64,000 nt of DNA from Methylophaga sp. OBS4 (GCF_026319305.1 NZ_JAPDMV010000001.1:1-64000); one strand, 5' to 3'; shown: positions 44,681 through 55,247, numbered from the stretch's first letter. Program-made: numbers and translations. The notes: generated by a model from the letters alone, not told the origin.

Positions 44681-45067
44681 CTAGAGCGCGGTGGCTCCGG
44701 AGGTAATGGAGATCCATTGGCCGCTGCTGTTTTTGCAGGCGTCCAGCGGCTTGGTTTCGATGATGTCATTCTTTTTGATAATGAGTTTGTAGGCCAGGCA
44801 GGGGTAATGACCGTAAGAATAATGATGATGGATCAGAATTTCGTATGAGGTTCCGGTTTCCTCATTAATCCAGAAATGGCGCGTACCGACAGCCTCTGTC
44901 GATAACACTTTTTGTGTTTGTTCCAGATCACTGGTGGTCATAGCGGTATCTGTTTCAATGCCGGCTTCAACGCCGGCAAGCAGATCCAGAGAAGCTTCGG
45001 TGCTCGTGATGATCGTGAATGAAGCTACTGAGGCTATGCCTAAACAAATTAGCTTTTTAAACAACAT
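44681..45067 (-). CDS. Exported protein, surface-antigen-like fold
   Basis: A 128-residue product with a signal peptide (about 1-26, ends STEA). The C-terminal half (WINEETGTSYEILI, CLAYKLIIKK, LDACKNSSGQWIS) resembles the C-terminal domain of 17-kDa surface antigens, with two Cys likely forming a disulfide, but the N-terminal glycine-zipper of that family is missing. It may be a periplasmic or outer membrane protein. ATG 45067 has GGATG close upstream; an ATG two codons earlier is possible. The function is unknown. It is convergent with cmoB. Confidence 0.7.
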   Translation of the reverse strand: MLFKKLICLGIASVASFTIITSTEASLDLLAGVEAGIETDTAMTTSDLEQTQKVLSTEAVGTRHFWINEETGTSYEILIHHHYSYGHYPCLAYKLIIKKNDIIETKPLDACKNSSGQWISITSGATAL

Positions 45068-45360
45068 ACACATCCATGATGAGATACAAGTGAACCATTA
45101 GAATACGGTTACGGGTTTCACGGATGAGCAAATCATCCCATAAAATCGGGAGTTTTTTCCCAATCCAAACAAGCGTATAGCTGAGAATGCCGATATATCG
45201 ATTATCTCTGGAGCGGTTTTTCACTGAACACGGCACCCCTCTCTCCCGATAAGCTCCTTGTTCAAGCCGCCTGTATGCAATCAGCTTATGTTCCTGTAAA
45301 AGTGCAGTTTTACGATAAAGGCCCCTGCGCTTGTCGCGATTTGATGGGATATGTCATTTA

Positions 45361-46128
45361 TCAGTCGATATGCGGCGGTGCTTGTCGGAAATAAGCTGTT
45401 AATTGCCGATACACATCAGGACAATACTGCTGCAAAACGGCAGGTGCGGTAAAAAAGTATTCGCAGATCACGGCAAAAAATTCAGCGGGGTCGGTGGCAG
45501 CATAGATATCGATATAAGCAGTCTGCTGCTGCGCTATACGGTTGTGCAAAGCGGTCCAGGCGAGACTCAAGGCATCGGTCCATTGTGACAACGGCATATC
45601 GGGGTGTAGGGGTGGCATACCGTTGGCGCGTCCTGATTGCATGTCCAGTTTATGGGCAAACTCGTGCAAAACCACATGATGGCCGGGATGCAATTGATAA
45701 CTGTCACGCTGTACATCCTGCCAGGAGAGGATCAACGGCCCTTGTGACCATGACTCACCACTGAGCCCGTGTGCTTCAGCATGGACGACACCGCTGGCAT
45801 CGGTCACATTTCTTCTGACCAGAAACGGGCCGGGATAAACAATGACTTCAACCCAGCCGTCAAATGAATCCAGCCCCAGATAGAGAATTTCGATACAGGC
45901 CTGGGCGGCGATAGTGATTTTCATCTCCAGCGTGATATTGAGTCCGTGCGTGCCACTGAACGACTTTTTATGGAGAAACAAGGTAGTGAGCAGGCGCAAG
46001 CGGGCACGTTCACGAACTGTTCTGGCCTGGATCAGGGGTAACTGTTTTGTGACTTGATGCCAGCTATGAAACGGGATGGCATGTCGTCGCAGTGTTCTTT
46101 GGGTCAGATAGCGTTGCAAACGATTCAT
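45361..46128 (-). CDS. mtfA: Zinc-dependent peptidase MtfA family
   Basis: A 255-residue cytoplasmic metallopeptidase of the MtfA family. The zinc motif is VVLHEFAHKLDM near residue 157, with a downstream Glu in PAEFFAVICEYFF. The N-terminal helical part is typical. In E. coli MtfA binds Mlc and affects glucose uptake; whether this protein does so is unknown, though a glucan phosphorylase lies divergent to it. Length is close to E. coli MtfA (265). Confidence 0.92.
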   Translation of the reverse strand: MNRLQRYLTQRTLRRHAIPFHSWHQVTKQLPLIQARTVRERARLRLLTTLFLHKKSFSGTHGLNITLEMKITIAAQACIEILYLGLDSFDGWVEVIVYPGPFLVRRNVTDASGVVHAEAHGLSGESWSQGPLILSWQDVQRDSYQLHPGHHVVLHEFAHKLDMQSGRANGMPPLHPDMPLSQWTDALSLAWTALHNRIAQQQTAYIDIYAATDPAEFFAVICEYFFTAPAVLQQYCPDVYRQLTAYFRQAPPHID

Positions 46129-46191
46129 ATTTATACAGATGATAACAAAACAATCAGATAACCAAGTTTAAGAATAGCAAACCGATAACGG

Positions 46192-46461
46192 CTATCGGGC
46201 AATATTGATTGGCTGCCTTGGTTCATCTGACCGCTGGTTTTTTAGGCAGATATACATGATTTGAGTGGAGTCCCGATTCAATATGCTGACCAGTAGTGGT
46301 TTTTGTAGGCGATAGCCTTGCCCGTTTGGACTCATAAAATTCAGCTTATAGCGGGCGGTGACAATCAGTTGACCATTATCACGGCCGCCATCGGCAAAGA
46401 GGTACGGAATAAATGCGGTTGCTGCTAACCTGATATATTTAAAGTTATGGTATCTTCGCCA
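46192..46461 (-). pseudogene. Open frame without start, possible gene remnant
   Basis: On the minus strand 89 sense codons run from just after a TGA (46464-46462) to TAG 46192. No ATG, GTG or TTG with a ribosome binding site is found near the beginning. The reading, for example LIVTARYKLNFMSPNGQGYRL and LLVSILNRDSTQIMYICLKN, has the residue balance of a folded protein. I cannot name a family. It fills most of the gap between mtfA and the glucan phosphorylase and may be the decayed end of a gene. Confidence 0.3.
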
Positions 46462-46535
46462 TCATTACTGCTGGTGCAATTGTTGTTGATTGGGTATAGA
46501 GCAGACGATCAGAATAAGAACAAGGATTGAAAGTT

Positions 46536-48224
46536 ATGAATAATGAATTCATGCATCCTGAGCGTATTGCCTATTTCACAATGGAGATCGCGTTGCGATC
46601 CGATATTCCCACCTACAGTGGTGGTCTGGGCATACTGGCCGGTGACACCGTACGCTCGTGTGCCGATCTTGAGCTGCCGCTGGTTACAGTGAGTCTCGTC
46701 AGCCGCGCCGGTTACTTTCGGCAGTATCTTAACGATAGCGGCCGTCAGAGTGAAGCGCCTGACTTCTGGGACCCGGCAACCTCGGCACGGCCGTTACAGG
46801 CTCGGGTTGCCGTACCGATTGAGGGCAGAAATGTCTGGGTGGGCGGTTGGCTTTATGTGCTGGAAGGTCATATGGGCGGGCGTCAGCCGGTGATTTTGCT
46901 TGATACCGATTTGCCGGAGAATACCCCGGCGGACCGTGAGCTTACTCATTATCTTTATGGCGGTGACGAAACTTACCGGCTCAAGCAGGAGATCGTGCTA
47001 GGTATCGGTGGCGCGCGCATGCTTCATGCTCTCGGTTTCCGGGTGCGTCAGTTTCATCTGAATGAAGGCCATGCTGCCTTGTTGTGTCTGGAATTGCTGA
47101 ACCGTCACGCATATCCCAGCCAAGATTTGCAGTTCGGCGACACCCCATACGATATTCCGCGCGTTCGTGAATTGTGTAACTTCACCACCCACACTCCTGT
47201 AGAGGCCGGTCATGACAAGTATTCCTATGACTTGGTTCAGCGGATACTGGATGATTTTGTGGATCTGGTAACGCTGAAACGGCTGGCTGGTGCAGATGAG
47301 CTTAATATGACTAGGCTGGCAATGAACAGCAGCGAGTATGTCAATGGCGTCGCAAAGCGTCATGCTGAGACATCACGTCGTCTGTTTCCTGGTTACCGTG
47401 TCAGAGCGGTAACCAATGGTGTGCATCCTTTTGGTTGGACACATCCGGCGTTTGCCAAGCTCTATGATGCTCAACTGCCGGGCTGGTGCCATGAACCTGA
47501 GTTGCTGGTTCGTACCGACTGTTGCATTGCTGATGACGATATCTGGCAGGCACATTTAAAGGCCAAACTAGCACTGCTCGAGCAAGTGGAGACCCTGACT
47601 GGCGTGCAGCTCGATCCAGATATATGTACTCTCGGATTTGCCCGACGCATGACGGCCTATAAACGCCCGGAGCTGTTATTCAGCGATATCAAACGTCTCA
47701 AGACCATTGCGAAGAAGCGGCCTTTTCAAATCATCATGGCTGGCAAGGCACATCCGCGTGACCAGGAAGGTAAGCGTGCCATTGAAGTGATCCATGCGCA
47801 TATCCGTGAACTGGCAGGAGATGTCCCCGTGGTTTTTCTGCCTGATTACAATATGGCGCTGGCCGCTGCCATGGTCGCAGGTGTCGATGTCTGGCTTAAC
47901 ACGCCCTTGCCGCCATGGGAAGCGTCTGGTACCAGCGGGATGAAAGCCGCGTTTAACGGTGTGCCCAACCTGAGTGTGTTGGATGGCTGGTGGTCCGAGG
48001 GCTGTATTGAGGGCGTGACTGGCTGGGCCATCGGCAATGGCGAACCGCGAGAGGATGATGCAGACTCTTTCTATCACAAGCTTGAGAAGGTGGTGTTACC
48101 GCTTTTTTATGACAATCGCAGCGGCTGGATCGCCGTTATGAAAAGCGCGATTGCCAAAAACGCTTCCTTTTTCAACAGCCACCGGATGATGCGCCGCTAT
48201 GCCAGCGATGCATACGTACGTTAA
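46536..48224 (+). CDS. Alpha-glucan phosphorylase (short GT35 type)
   Basis: A 562-residue GT35 enzyme that would release glucose 1-phosphate from alpha-1,4-glucans. Typical segments are AYFTMEIALRSDIPTYSGGLGILAGD, FHLNEGHAALLCLELL, TTHTPVEAGHDKY, FARRMTAYKRPELLF and the pyridoxal phosphate lysine region SGTSGMKAAFNGVPNLSVLDGWW (quoted by parts: ASGTSGMKAAFNG). It is shorter than glycogen phosphorylase, as in the archaeal/thermophile-type alpha-glucan phosphorylases, and lacks the allosteric N-terminus. ATG 46536 follows AAGGA; a TTG three codons earlier is less likely. An MBL/beta-CASP gene follows after 48 bases. Confidence 0.92.
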   Translation: MNNEFMHPERIAYFTMEIALRSDIPTYSGGLGILAGDTVRSCADLELPLVTVSLVSRAGYFRQYLNDSGRQSEAPDFWDPATSARPLQARVAVPIEGRNVWVGGWLYVLEGHMGGRQPVILLDTDLPENTPADRELTHYLYGGDETYRLKQEIVLGIGGARMLHALGFRVRQFHLNEGHAALLCLELLNRHAYPSQDLQFGDTPYDIPRVRELCNFTTHTPVEAGHDKYSYDLVQRILDDFVDLVTLKRLAGADELNMTRLAMNSSEYVNGVAKRHAETSRRLFPGYRVRAVTNGVHPFGWTHPAFAKLYDAQLPGWCHEPELLVRTDCCIADDDIWQAHLKAKLALLEQVETLTGVQLDPDICTLGFARRMTAYKRPELLFSDIKRLKTIAKKRPFQIIMAGKAHPRDQEGKRAIEVIHAHIRELAGDVPVVFLPDYNMALAAAMVAGVDVWLNTPLPPWEASGTSGMKAAFNGVPNLSVLDGWWSEGCIEGVTGWAIGNGEPREDDADSFYHKLEKVVLPLFYDNRSGWIAVMKSAIAKNASFFNSHRMMRRYASDAYVR

Positions 48225-48272
48225 GCTTGATGGCAGGTATCTGATACTTACTGGGTTGGCGGAGACTGGGAT

Positions 48273-49628
48273 ATGAGAATCACTTTCCTGGGGGGGACCG
48301 AAACCGTGACCGGCTCCAAGTTTTTAGTGGAGAGCGGGGAGACAAAAATCCTGGTCGATTGCGGTTTGTTTCAGGGTTACAAATGGCTGCGTGAACGCAA
48401 CTGGCAACCGTTGCCACTGGATATCGACAAGCTGGACGCTATCGTATTAACGCACGCCCATCTGGATCATTCCGGCTATATTCCCGTGATGTACCAACAT
48501 GGCTATCGCCACCCCGTTTTTACTCATTCGGCGAGCAAAGATCTGTGCAGTATTTTATTGCCGGACAGCGGCCATATTCAGGAGCAGGACGCTGAATTTT
48601 ATGCACGACATAAACTGAGCAAACACGCAAAACCGGAGCCATTGTATGACCGCGCTACTGCCGAACGTTCAATGGAGCTGTTTAAGACCGTCGAGTTTGG
48701 AGAAACATTTTCAATAGGTGATCTCACGTTGTACTTGCAGGGAGCGGGACATATTCTGGGAGCAGGCAGTCTTATTATTGAGGTTGAGGGCAAACGCATC
48801 GGGTTCTCAGGTGATGTCGGCAGGTCGAATGATATATTGATGAAGCCGCCTGAGCCGCTACCCGAGCTCGATTTATTATTGATGGAATCGACCTATGGTG
48901 ATCGTCGCCATTCAGATATCGACCCATTTGATCAGCTTACCGCAGTAGTTAATGAAACGGCTCAAAATGGCGGCATATTGTTGATACCGAGTTTTGCGGT
49001 GGGTCGTGCTCAGGCCTTGCAACATTTGTTGGCAGTGTTGAAAGCTTCAGGTCGTATCCCCGCCTTACCGGTTTACCTGGACAGCCCTATGGCTATCAGC
49101 GTGGCCGATATCTACTGTCATTATGCGCGTTATCACCGGCTGAGTTCTGCACAGTGTCACGATATGTGCGAAATAGCGACCTATACACGCAGCGTGGAGG
49201 AATCCAAGGCACTGGCTGATTTGCAGTATCCCCATATCATTATTGCAGGCAGTGGTATGGCGACAGGTGGTCGTATTCTGCATCATTTCAAACGACTGCT
49301 GCGCAACCATCGCACCACGGTATTGTTCACCGGATTTCAGGCGGGCGGTACCCGCGGCGCCAAAATGCTTGCCGGTGCCGAAACGGTCAAGATTCACGGT
49401 GACTGGATTCCTGTCAAAGCCAGGATTGAAGTTATTCACGGCTTATCGGGCCATGCCGACTATGTCGAAATGCAAGATTGGTTGCGTCGGTCAAAACTGA
49501 AAAAAAATACCGCCATCAAACTGGTCCATGGTGAACCCGATGCGCTGGAAGCCATGCGGGACCATCTGCGGCAAACAACAGCTTATGATGTTGAAATAGC
49601 TGATTACCGGAGTATTCTGAGATTATAG
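48273..49628 (+). CDS. MBL-fold/beta-CASP RNA nuclease
   Basis: A 451-residue metallo-beta-lactamase nuclease. The metal motif THAHLDHSG lies near residue 62; other ligands are in GAGHILGAGS, FSGDVGR and the C-terminal GLSGHADYVEM. The beta-CASP part includes PSFAVGRAQALQHLL. It resembles CPSF73/YsaA-like RNA processing exonucleases. It forms a two-gene unit with the glucan phosphorylase; a strong terminator follows 20 bases after its stop. Confidence 0.93.
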   Translation: MRITFLGGTETVTGSKFLVESGETKILVDCGLFQGYKWLRERNWQPLPLDIDKLDAIVLTHAHLDHSGYIPVMYQHGYRHPVFTHSASKDLCSILLPDSGHIQEQDAEFYARHKLSKHAKPEPLYDRATAERSMELFKTVEFGETFSIGDLTLYLQGAGHILGAGSLIIEVEGKRIGFSGDVGRSNDILMKPPEPLPELDLLLMESTYGDRRHSDIDPFDQLTAVVNETAQNGGILLIPSFAVGRAQALQHLLAVLKASGRIPALPVYLDSPMAISVADIYCHYARYHRLSSAQCHDMCEIATYTRSVEESKALADLQYPHIIIAGSGMATGGRILHHFKRLLRNHRTTVLFTGFQAGGTRGAKMLAGAETVKIHGDWIPVKARIEVIHGLSGHADYVEMQDWLRRSKLKKNTAIKLVHGEPDALEAMRDHLRQTTAYDVEIADYRSILRL

Positions 49629-49647
49629 GCGCTGGAGAAGGCGTAAT

Positions 49648-49699
49648 AAAAAGGCGTATTTCATCAGCTGTCTAGCCAGCAAACAAAATACGCCTTTTT
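49648..49699. terminator. Bidirectional rho-independent terminator
   Basis: Bases 49648-49661 pair perfectly with 49686-49699 (14 bp, 24-base loop), with A5 at the left and T5 at the right end. It ends the MBL gene transcript on plus and the tRNA-Ser transcript on minus. Confidence 0.93.
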
Positions 49700-49707
49700 G
49701 AGTGTGA

Positions 49708-49797
49708 TGGCGGAGGGTCAGGGATTCGAACCCTGGGTGGGCGTTAACCCACGCCGGTTTTCAAGACCGGTACATTCAACCGCTCTGTCAACCCTCC
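49708..49797 (-). tRNA. tRNA-Ser (anticodon TGA)
   Basis: A 90-base class II tRNA on the minus strand with encoded CCA. Acceptor GGAGGGT pairs with ACCCTCC, the anticodon loop holds CTTGAAA giving anticodon TGA for UCA/UCG/UCU codons, and the long variable arm is GC-rich. The cmoAB products in this window could modify its U34. The bidirectional terminator lies directly downstream. Confidence 0.97.
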
Positions 49798-49957
49798 AAG
49801 ACGCGAAATAATACAGATAATGCCCCTGTAACACAACCGTCAAAATAAACTTTATCGAATCAATCACCAGCGCTATTGCCATTTAGAACTTATAGAGTAG
49901 GATGTTGTCAGTTCAATAGACATTAATCATCAACATAACAGTAATGGAGACACTCTG

Positions 49958-50629
49958 ATGAATTACGATGCTCAATCGACCGTTGTACGTTCACAACAGT
50001 CAGTTATTCAGACCAACAAGTTGCTGCGTAACACATATAGCTTGCTGGCGATGACGCTGGTATTCAGTGCTATGACAGCGGGACTGTCGATGGCGTTTAA
50101 TCTGCCACATCCGGGCATAATCATTACCCTGGTAGGTTATTTTGGTCTGTTGTTCCTGACCGCGAAACTGCGTAACAGTGCCTGGGGCTTGGTATCTGTA
50201 TTCGCATTAACCGGTTTTATGGGATTGACGTTAGGGCCCGTTGTTAACGCCTATCTGGGACTGCCGAATGGTCATGAAATCGTGATGCAGGCCTTGGGTG
50301 GCACCGGTATCATTTTCTTTGGCTTGTCAGCTTACGCGGTGAAAAGTCAGAAAGATTTCAGCTTTATGGGCGGTTTCCTGTTTGTCGGTATTCTGGTTGC
50401 GTTCCTGGCCGGAATGGCTGCCATTTTCTTTGAAATGCCGGGCCTGTCTTTAGCTGTATCAGCGATGTTTGTTTTGCTGATGGCAGGTTTGATCCTGTTT
50501 GAAACCAGCCAGATCGTCAACGGCGGCGAAACCAACTACATCATGGCGACTGTGACTTTGTATGTCAGTATCTACAATCTGTTTATGAGCCTGCTGCATT
50601 TGTTGGGCGCATTTTCCGGTGATGACTGA
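49958..50629 (+). CDS. Bax inhibitor-1/YccA family membrane protein
   Basis: A 223-residue inner membrane protein with seven hydrophobic helices. It belongs to the BI-1/YccA family: NTYSLLAMTLVFSAMTAG, GFMGLTLGPVVNAYL and FETSQIVNGGETNYIMATVTLYVSIYNLF are typical. E. coli YccA modulates the FtsH protease; other members are pH-sensitive calcium leak channels. A TGGAGA site precedes the ATG. A hairpin follows the gene. Confidence 0.93.
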   Translation: MNYDAQSTVVRSQQSVIQTNKLLRNTYSLLAMTLVFSAMTAGLSMAFNLPHPGIIITLVGYFGLLFLTAKLRNSAWGLVSVFALTGFMGLTLGPVVNAYLGLPNGHEIVMQALGGTGIIFFGLSAYAVKSQKDFSFMGGFLFVGILVAFLAGMAAIFFEMPGLSLAVSAMFVLLMAGLILFETSQIVNGGETNYIMATVTLYVSIYNLFMSLLHLLGAFSGDD

Positions 50630-50660
50630 TTGAACTGAGTCAAGTTCATTTTTAATTAAA

Positions 50661-50687
50661 TAAGCCCTGCAATAGCGGGGCTTGTTT
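50661..50687 (+). terminator. Hairpin terminator after the YccA-like gene
   Basis: Bases 50662-50670 pair with 50675-50683 (9 bp, one G.U, loop AATA), followed by GTTTAT. The T-run is short, so termination may be partial and allow read-through to the DUF2892 gene. Confidence 0.7.
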
Positions 50688-50703
50688 ATATGGGGCGTGC
50701 ACA

Positions 50704-50919
50704 ATGAACAAGAACCTGGGCAATGTCGATCGTCTTTTACGGATTGCAGTGGGGACAGCTATAATAGTAGCTACCCTGTATTATCAGAGTTGGTGGGTGT
50801 TATTGGGCCTGGCGCTGCTGATAAACGGTCTGACCGGTCGTTGTGGTGCATACGCCTTGTTTGGGTTTTCAACAGCGAATAAAAGCTGTGATGTTCCCGA
50901 ACATAAAGATTCGGTCTGA
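50704..50919 (+). CDS. DUF2892 membrane protein
   Basis: A 71-residue inner membrane protein with two helices. MNKNLGNVDRLLRIAVGTAII and GLALLINGLTGRCGAYALFG are the DUF2892 pattern, including the conserved Gly-x-Cys. Such domains occur alone or fused to rhodanese domains (YgaP), so a role in sulfur transport or signalling is possible. It lies 15 bases before moaA, probably cotranscribed. Confidence 0.88.
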   Translation: MNKNLGNVDRLLRIAVGTAIIVATLYYQSWWVLLGLALLINGLTGRCGAYALFGFSTANKSCDVPEHKDSV

Positions 50920-50934
50920 ATTATAGAGAGACAG

Positions 50935-51945
50935 ATGGCTGACAAAACAAAAACACAATTGATTGATCGCTTCGAGCGGAAGGTGACATACGTGCGTATG
51001 TCCATCACCGATCGTTGTGATTTTCGTTGTGTTTACTGCATGGATGAAGAAATGACCTTTCTGCCGCGTCAGCAATTGTTGACCCTGGAGGAAATTGTCT
51101 TTCTGTTGCGTGCGTTTTGCGAGTTGGGTGTGGAAAAGGTGCGTATTACCGGGGGCGAGCCTTTGGTAAGACGTAATGTTGACTGGTTGTTTGAGCAGAT
51201 CGGCCAACTGAAACGGGATACAGCACTGAAAGAATTGACGCTGACCACCAATGGTTCACAACTGCCCAAACATGCACAATCGTTAGTTGCTGCCGGCGTG
51301 GATCGTATCAATATCAGCCTCGATTCGCTGCAGCCTGATCGGTTTAAAGCGCTGACTCGAACCGGTGAACTCGATACGGTGCTGGCGGGTATCGACGCGG
51401 CAAAACAGGCTGGTTTTAAACGGATCAAACTTAATGCGGTGATTATGAAAGGCCGCAATGATGATGAAATTACCGATTTGGCTAAATTTGCCATCGACAA
51501 TGAGATGGATATTTCCTATATCGAAGAAATGCCATTGGGCCATGTCGATCACGAGCGCGGTGAGAGTTACTGTTCCAGTGATGAAGTGTTGAGAACATTG
51601 CGGCAACACTTTGATTTGCAACCGAGTATTACTACTACTGGCGGTCCTTCTCGTTATTATCAGATGGCAGGTACTGATAGCCGTATCGGTTTTATTTCAC
51701 CACACAGCCATAATTTTTGTTCAAGCTGTAACCGGGTTCGTGTTACCACTGAAGGACGTTTGTTACTGTGCCTGGGACAAGAGCACTCAATGGATCTGCG
51801 TGATATTATCCGTCGTCATCCCGGCGACAGCGACAAGCTGAAACAGGCTATCATCAAGTCTATGGATATCAAACCGAAAGGCCATGAGTTTGATATTCAG
51901 GCGCAACCGATTATTTTCAGGCATATGAATGTTACAGGTGGCTAA
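50935..51945 (+). CDS. moaA: GTP 3',8-cyclase MoaA
   Basis: A 336-residue radical SAM enzyme starting molybdopterin synthesis from GTP. The N-terminal cluster motif is CDFRCVYC (near 23-30), the C-terminal cluster uses [18 protein letters not shown], and the protein ends in the double glycine needed for activity. A GAGAGA site precedes ATG. It overlaps fdhD by 17 bases, linking cofactor synthesis to formate dehydrogenase maturation. Confidence 0.97.
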   Translation: MADKTKTQLIDRFERKVTYVRMSITDRCDFRCVYCMDEEMTFLPRQQLLTLEEIVFLLRAFCELGVEKVRITGGEPLVRRNVDWLFEQIGQLKRDTALKELTLTTNGSQLPKHAQSLVAAGVDRINISLDSLQPDRFKALTRTGELDTVLAGIDAAKQAGFKRIKLNAVIMKGRNDDEITDLAKFAIDNEMDISYIEEMPLGHVDHERGESYCSSDEVLRTLRQHFDLQPSITTTGGPSRYYQMAGTDSRIGFISPHSHNFCSSCNRVRVTTEGRLLLCLGQEHSMDLRDIIRRHPGDSDKLKQAIIKSMDIKPKGHEFDIQAQPIIFRHMNVTGG

Positions 51946-52744
51946 TTACCGTCCCCAAATGACCGATGCCGGCATACATAGCCTGCATACCACCCAGGTA
52001 GTGGATGAAAATGGTCAATTCCGCGAGATGTCGCTGACCGGCGAGCGACCGTTAACCGTTTATCTGGACAGCCATGAAATTGTCACGTTGATGACTTTGG
52101 GCTCACAGCCAGAATTGTTGACTTTGGGCTATTTGCGTAATCAGGGGCTGGTAGATCGTCTGGAAGATATCGAGTCGATTCAGGTCGATTGGGATGTGGA
52201 AGCGGTGGCTGTCACTACCCACCGCCAGAAAGACAATATCAAAGAACTGACTTCAAGACGTACCGTAACCAGCGGCTGCGGTCAGGGCACCATGTTTGGC
52301 CATGTTATAGATTCATTGTCACAACTCAAACTCGATTGTCCGGTTTTCAGCGCGGAATCAATTTATGCGGTCTTAAAAGCGCTGACCGAATACAACGAAA
52401 TCTACAAACAGGCCGGGGCAGTACATGGCTGTGCCCTGTGCAACGGCGATAAAATCGAGATTTTTGTCGAGGATGTCGGTCGCCACAATGCGGTTGACGC
52501 GATATCCGGCTGGATGTGGCTGAACGGCATAGCAGGCCATGACAAGGTGTTTTATACCACTGGCCGCCTGACCTCGGAAATGGTAATCAAAGTAGCGCAG
52601 ATGCAAGTGCCTTTATTGTTGTCCCGCTCCGGGGTGACCGAGATGGGCCTGAAGCTGGCCCAACAAATGGGTATCGGCATGGTTGCCCGTGCCAAAGGCC
52701 GGCACTTTCTGGTTTATAACGGGTTGGAACAGTTTCAGCATTAA
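51929..52744 (+). CDS. fdhD: Formate dehydrogenase sulfurtransferase FdhD
   Basis: A 271-residue protein that carries sulfur from IscS to the molybdenum cofactor of formate dehydrogenases. [30 protein letters not shown] and [15 protein letters not shown] are family signatures. The CxxC loop of E. coli FdhD is reduced to one cysteine here (SGCGQGT, Cys117), while a different CxxC (Cys168, Cys171) occurs before EDVGRHN. It overlaps moaA by 17 bases; a GTG nine bases later could also start it. Its client is presumably the formate dehydrogenase at 6.6 kb. Confidence 0.94.
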   Translation: MLQVANYRPQMTDAGIHSLHTTQVVDENGQFREMSLTGERPLTVYLDSHEIVTLMTLGSQPELLTLGYLRNQGLVDRLEDIESIQVDWDVEAVAVTTHRQKDNIKELTSRRTVTSGCGQGTMFGHVIDSLSQLKLDCPVFSAESIYAVLKALTEYNEIYKQAGAVHGCALCNGDKIEIFVEDVGRHNAVDAISGWMWLNGIAGHDKVFYTTGRLTSEMVIKVAQMQVPLLLSRSGVTEMGLKLAQQMGIGMVARAKGRHFLVYNGLEQFQH

Positions 52745-52752
52745 ATGTTGTA

Positions 52753-52776
52753 GATGGCCAAACTTCTTTGACCATC
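52753..52776. other. Hairpin between convergent fdhD and copper ATPase genes
   Basis: Bases 52753-52762 pair with 52767-52776 (10 bp, one G.U, loop of 4). There is no T run, but the position in the 49-base gap between two convergent stops suggests it limits read-through on both strands. Confidence 0.55.
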
Positions 52777-52793
52777 AACCGATACCGACAGGA

Positions 52794-55247
52794 TTACAAC
52801 CTTGCCCGCCTTAATCTGAGTGCATTAGAGATAACCGAGACCGAACTTAAACTCATTGCCGCGGCAGCAATCATCGGTGACAGCAATAAGCCGAAGAAAG
52901 GATATAAAATCCCGGCTGCCACCGGCACCCCTAAAGAGTTATAAATAAAGGCGAAAAACAGGTTTTGCCTGATATTGACCATGGTGGCCCGACTTAGCCT
53001 TAACGCCTGATTAATCCCGCGTAAATCACCTTTAACCAGCGTGATGCCGGCACTTTCCATTGCGACATCGGTTCCACTACCCATCGCGATACCAATGGTG
53101 GCCTGGGCCAGTGCAGGGGCATCATTTATACCGTCACCGGCCATTGCGACAATTTTGCCCGCTGCCTGCAGATCTTTGACAACCTGGCTTTTTTGCTGAG
53201 GCAAGACATCAGCCTGAACTTGATCAATACCCAGTTTGTCGGCCACGGCTTTAGCCGTCACATGATTATCACCGGTCAGCATAACTATCGTGATACCTTC
53301 CTTGTGCAGGGCTTTGATGGCTTCTTCGGTGGTGGATTTTATCGGATCGGCTACGCCAATAAGGCCGGCAGCTTTGCCATCTACTGCAACCAGCATCACA
53401 GTCTGACCTTCAGATCGTAATTGCCGGGCCCGATCCTCCAATTGCTGCACGTCGATGCCCAGAGTCTGCATTAAGCTACTGTTGCCCAAGGCAACTTGCT
53501 GAGTGTCGATCTTGCCACTGATGCCCTGACCGGTATGGGATTTGAAGTCAGTGATTTTTGAGAGCTTTATCTGCTCAGATTTAGCGCCTTCTACTATCGC
53601 CGCTGCCAGCGGGTGTTCACTACCTTGTTCCAGGCTGGCAGCCAGTTGTAATAAGGTCGTTTCAGACAGCTTGTTCACGACTTCAACGCTGACCAGCTTG
53701 GGTTTACCCTCGGTGAGTGTGCCGGTTTTATCCACGACTAAGGTGTTGATTCGTTCCATGGCTTCCAAAGCTTCAGCGTTTTTAATCAACACGCCGGAAG
53801 ACGCACCGCGCCCGGTGCCGACCATGATCGACATAGGGGTGGCTAAACCCAAGGCACAGGGGCAAGCGATAATTAACACAGCCACTGCATTGATAATGGC
53901 ATGCGCCAGTTTCGGTTCGGGCCCCCAGAAAAACCAGACAATCAGTGTGATGATCGCTATCAACACTACAGCAGGCACAAAATAAGCCGCCACTTTATCC
54001 ACCAGTTTCTGAATAGGCGCGCGGGAGCGCTGGGCTTCAGCCACCATGGTGACAATCTGGGATAACAGGGTTTCCTTGCCAACCCGTTCGGCGCGCATCA
54101 GTAAAGTGCCGGTAGCGTTAACGGTGGCGCCGATCAATTTGTCATTGGCTGTTTTTGACACCGGTATCGGTTCGCCGGTGACCATGGATTCATCGACTGT
54201 ACTCTCACCTTCAACTACCACGCCATCCACCGGGATTTTCTCGCCGGGACGAATACGCAGTTTATCGCCGACTTGTACTTGTTCCAGCGGAATATCTTGC
54301 TCATGCCCCTCATCTGTGACAATACGGGCCGTTTTAGGGGCCAGCCCCAGCAACAGTTTGATAGCGGCATTGGTCTGGCTGCGTGCTCTTAGTTCTAAAA
54401 CCTGACCCAGTAATACCAAAACGGTAATCACCGCCGCGGCCTCAAAATACACGGCAACGGTTCCGTCTGCATGGCGCATGCTGTCAGGAAACACGCCGGG
54501 AAGGAGCAGGGCTATCACACTGTATAGCCAGGCGACACCGACCCCCAGACCTATCAGCGTGAACATATTCAGGTTCATTGTTTTTACTGATAGAACGGCG
54601 CGGACAAAAAACGGCCAGCCTGCCCATAGGACAACCGGGGTAGCAAGTAAAAACTCAAACCACTGAACCTGGTGCAGGTTGATTGTTTCTGGCAACCACT
54701 GTGGAGCCAGATCCATGACCATCGCTATCACAAATACCGGCAAAGCCAATACCGCCCCGATCCAGAAACGGCGTGACATATCTTTCAGTTCGGCATTATC
54801 TTCTTCCGCTTCAACGGTGCGTGCTTCCAAAGTCATGCCGCAGATAGGGCAGTTGCCGGGATGGTCCTGTACCACTTGCGGGTGCATGGGGCAGGTATAT
54901 TCAGTCTTGCCGGCGGCATGCAAGGGCGATTCGGGTTCCAAAGCCATGCCACACTTGGGGCAGGACCCCGGGCCTTTCTGCCGGACACCTTCACACATCG
55001 GACAGATATAATCACTGTCCTTGTCGGCTGATATCTCGTGAGCATGAGAGTGAGAATGAGGTGCATGGCCATGGCCGCCGCAGCAGGATTTTTCCCTTTT
55101 GTTATCATGCAGATAATAAGCCGGATTCGCTTTGAAATTGTTCATGCAATGCTGTGAGCAGAACACGTAATCCTGATTGTTATGTCTGGCGTGATAGAGT
55201 GCGGTTTCCGCGTCTACCTGCATACCGCACACCGGATCTGTGGCCAT
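52794..55247 (-). CDS. copA: Cu(I)/Ag(I) P-type ATPase, CopA type
   Basis: An 817-residue inner membrane P1B-1 ATPase exporting monovalent copper or silver. Instead of HMA domains the N-terminus carries a YHS domain (DPVCGMQV, residues 4-11), a Cys/His-rich linker ([16 protein letters not shown]) and two heavy-metal-binding repeats (YICPMC...CPKCGM and YTCPMHP...CPICGM). The core follows: TGEP actuator, [21 protein letters not shown] and GDGINDAPA, and the Cu-type end with [11 protein letters not shown] and [12 protein letters not shown]. It is the last gene of the copper cluster, 34 bases after the DUF2231 gene. Confidence 0.95.
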   Translation of the reverse strand: MATDPVCGMQVDAETALYHARHNNQDYVFCSQHCMNNFKANPAYYLHDNKREKSCCGGHGHAPHSHSHAHEISADKDSDYICPMCEGVRQKGPGSCPKCGMALEPESPLHAAGKTEYTCPMHPQVVQDHPGNCPICGMTLEARTVEAEEDNAELKDMSRRFWIGAVLALPVFVIAMVMDLAPQWLPETINLHQVQWFEFLLATPVVLWAGWPFFVRAVLSVKTMNLNMFTLIGLGVGVAWLYSVIALLLPGVFPDSMRHADGTVAVYFEAAAVITVLVLLGQVLELRARSQTNAAIKLLLGLAPKTARIVTDEGHEQDIPLEQVQVGDKLRIRPGEKIPVDGVVVEGESTVDESMVTGEPIPVSKTANDKLIGATVNATGTLLMRAERVGKETLLSQIVTMVAEAQRSRAPIQKLVDKVAAYFVPAVVLIAIITLIVWFFWGPEPKLAHAIINAVAVLIIACPCALGLATPMSIMVGTGRGASSGVLIKNAEALEAMERINTLVVDKTGTLTEGKPKLVSVEVVNKLSETTLLQLAASLEQGSEHPLAAAIVEGAKSEQIKLSKITDFKSHTGQGISGKIDTQQVALGNSSLMQTLGIDVQQLEDRARQLRSEGQTVMLVAVDGKAAGLIGVADPIKSTTEEAIKALHKEGITIVMLTGDNHVTAKAVADKLGIDQVQADVLPQQKSQVVKDLQAAGKIVAMAGDGINDAPALAQATIGIAMGSGTDVAMESAGITLVKGDLRGINQALRLSRATMVNIRQNLFFAFIYNSLGVPVAAGILYPFFGLLLSPMIAAAAMSLSSVSVISNALRLRRARL

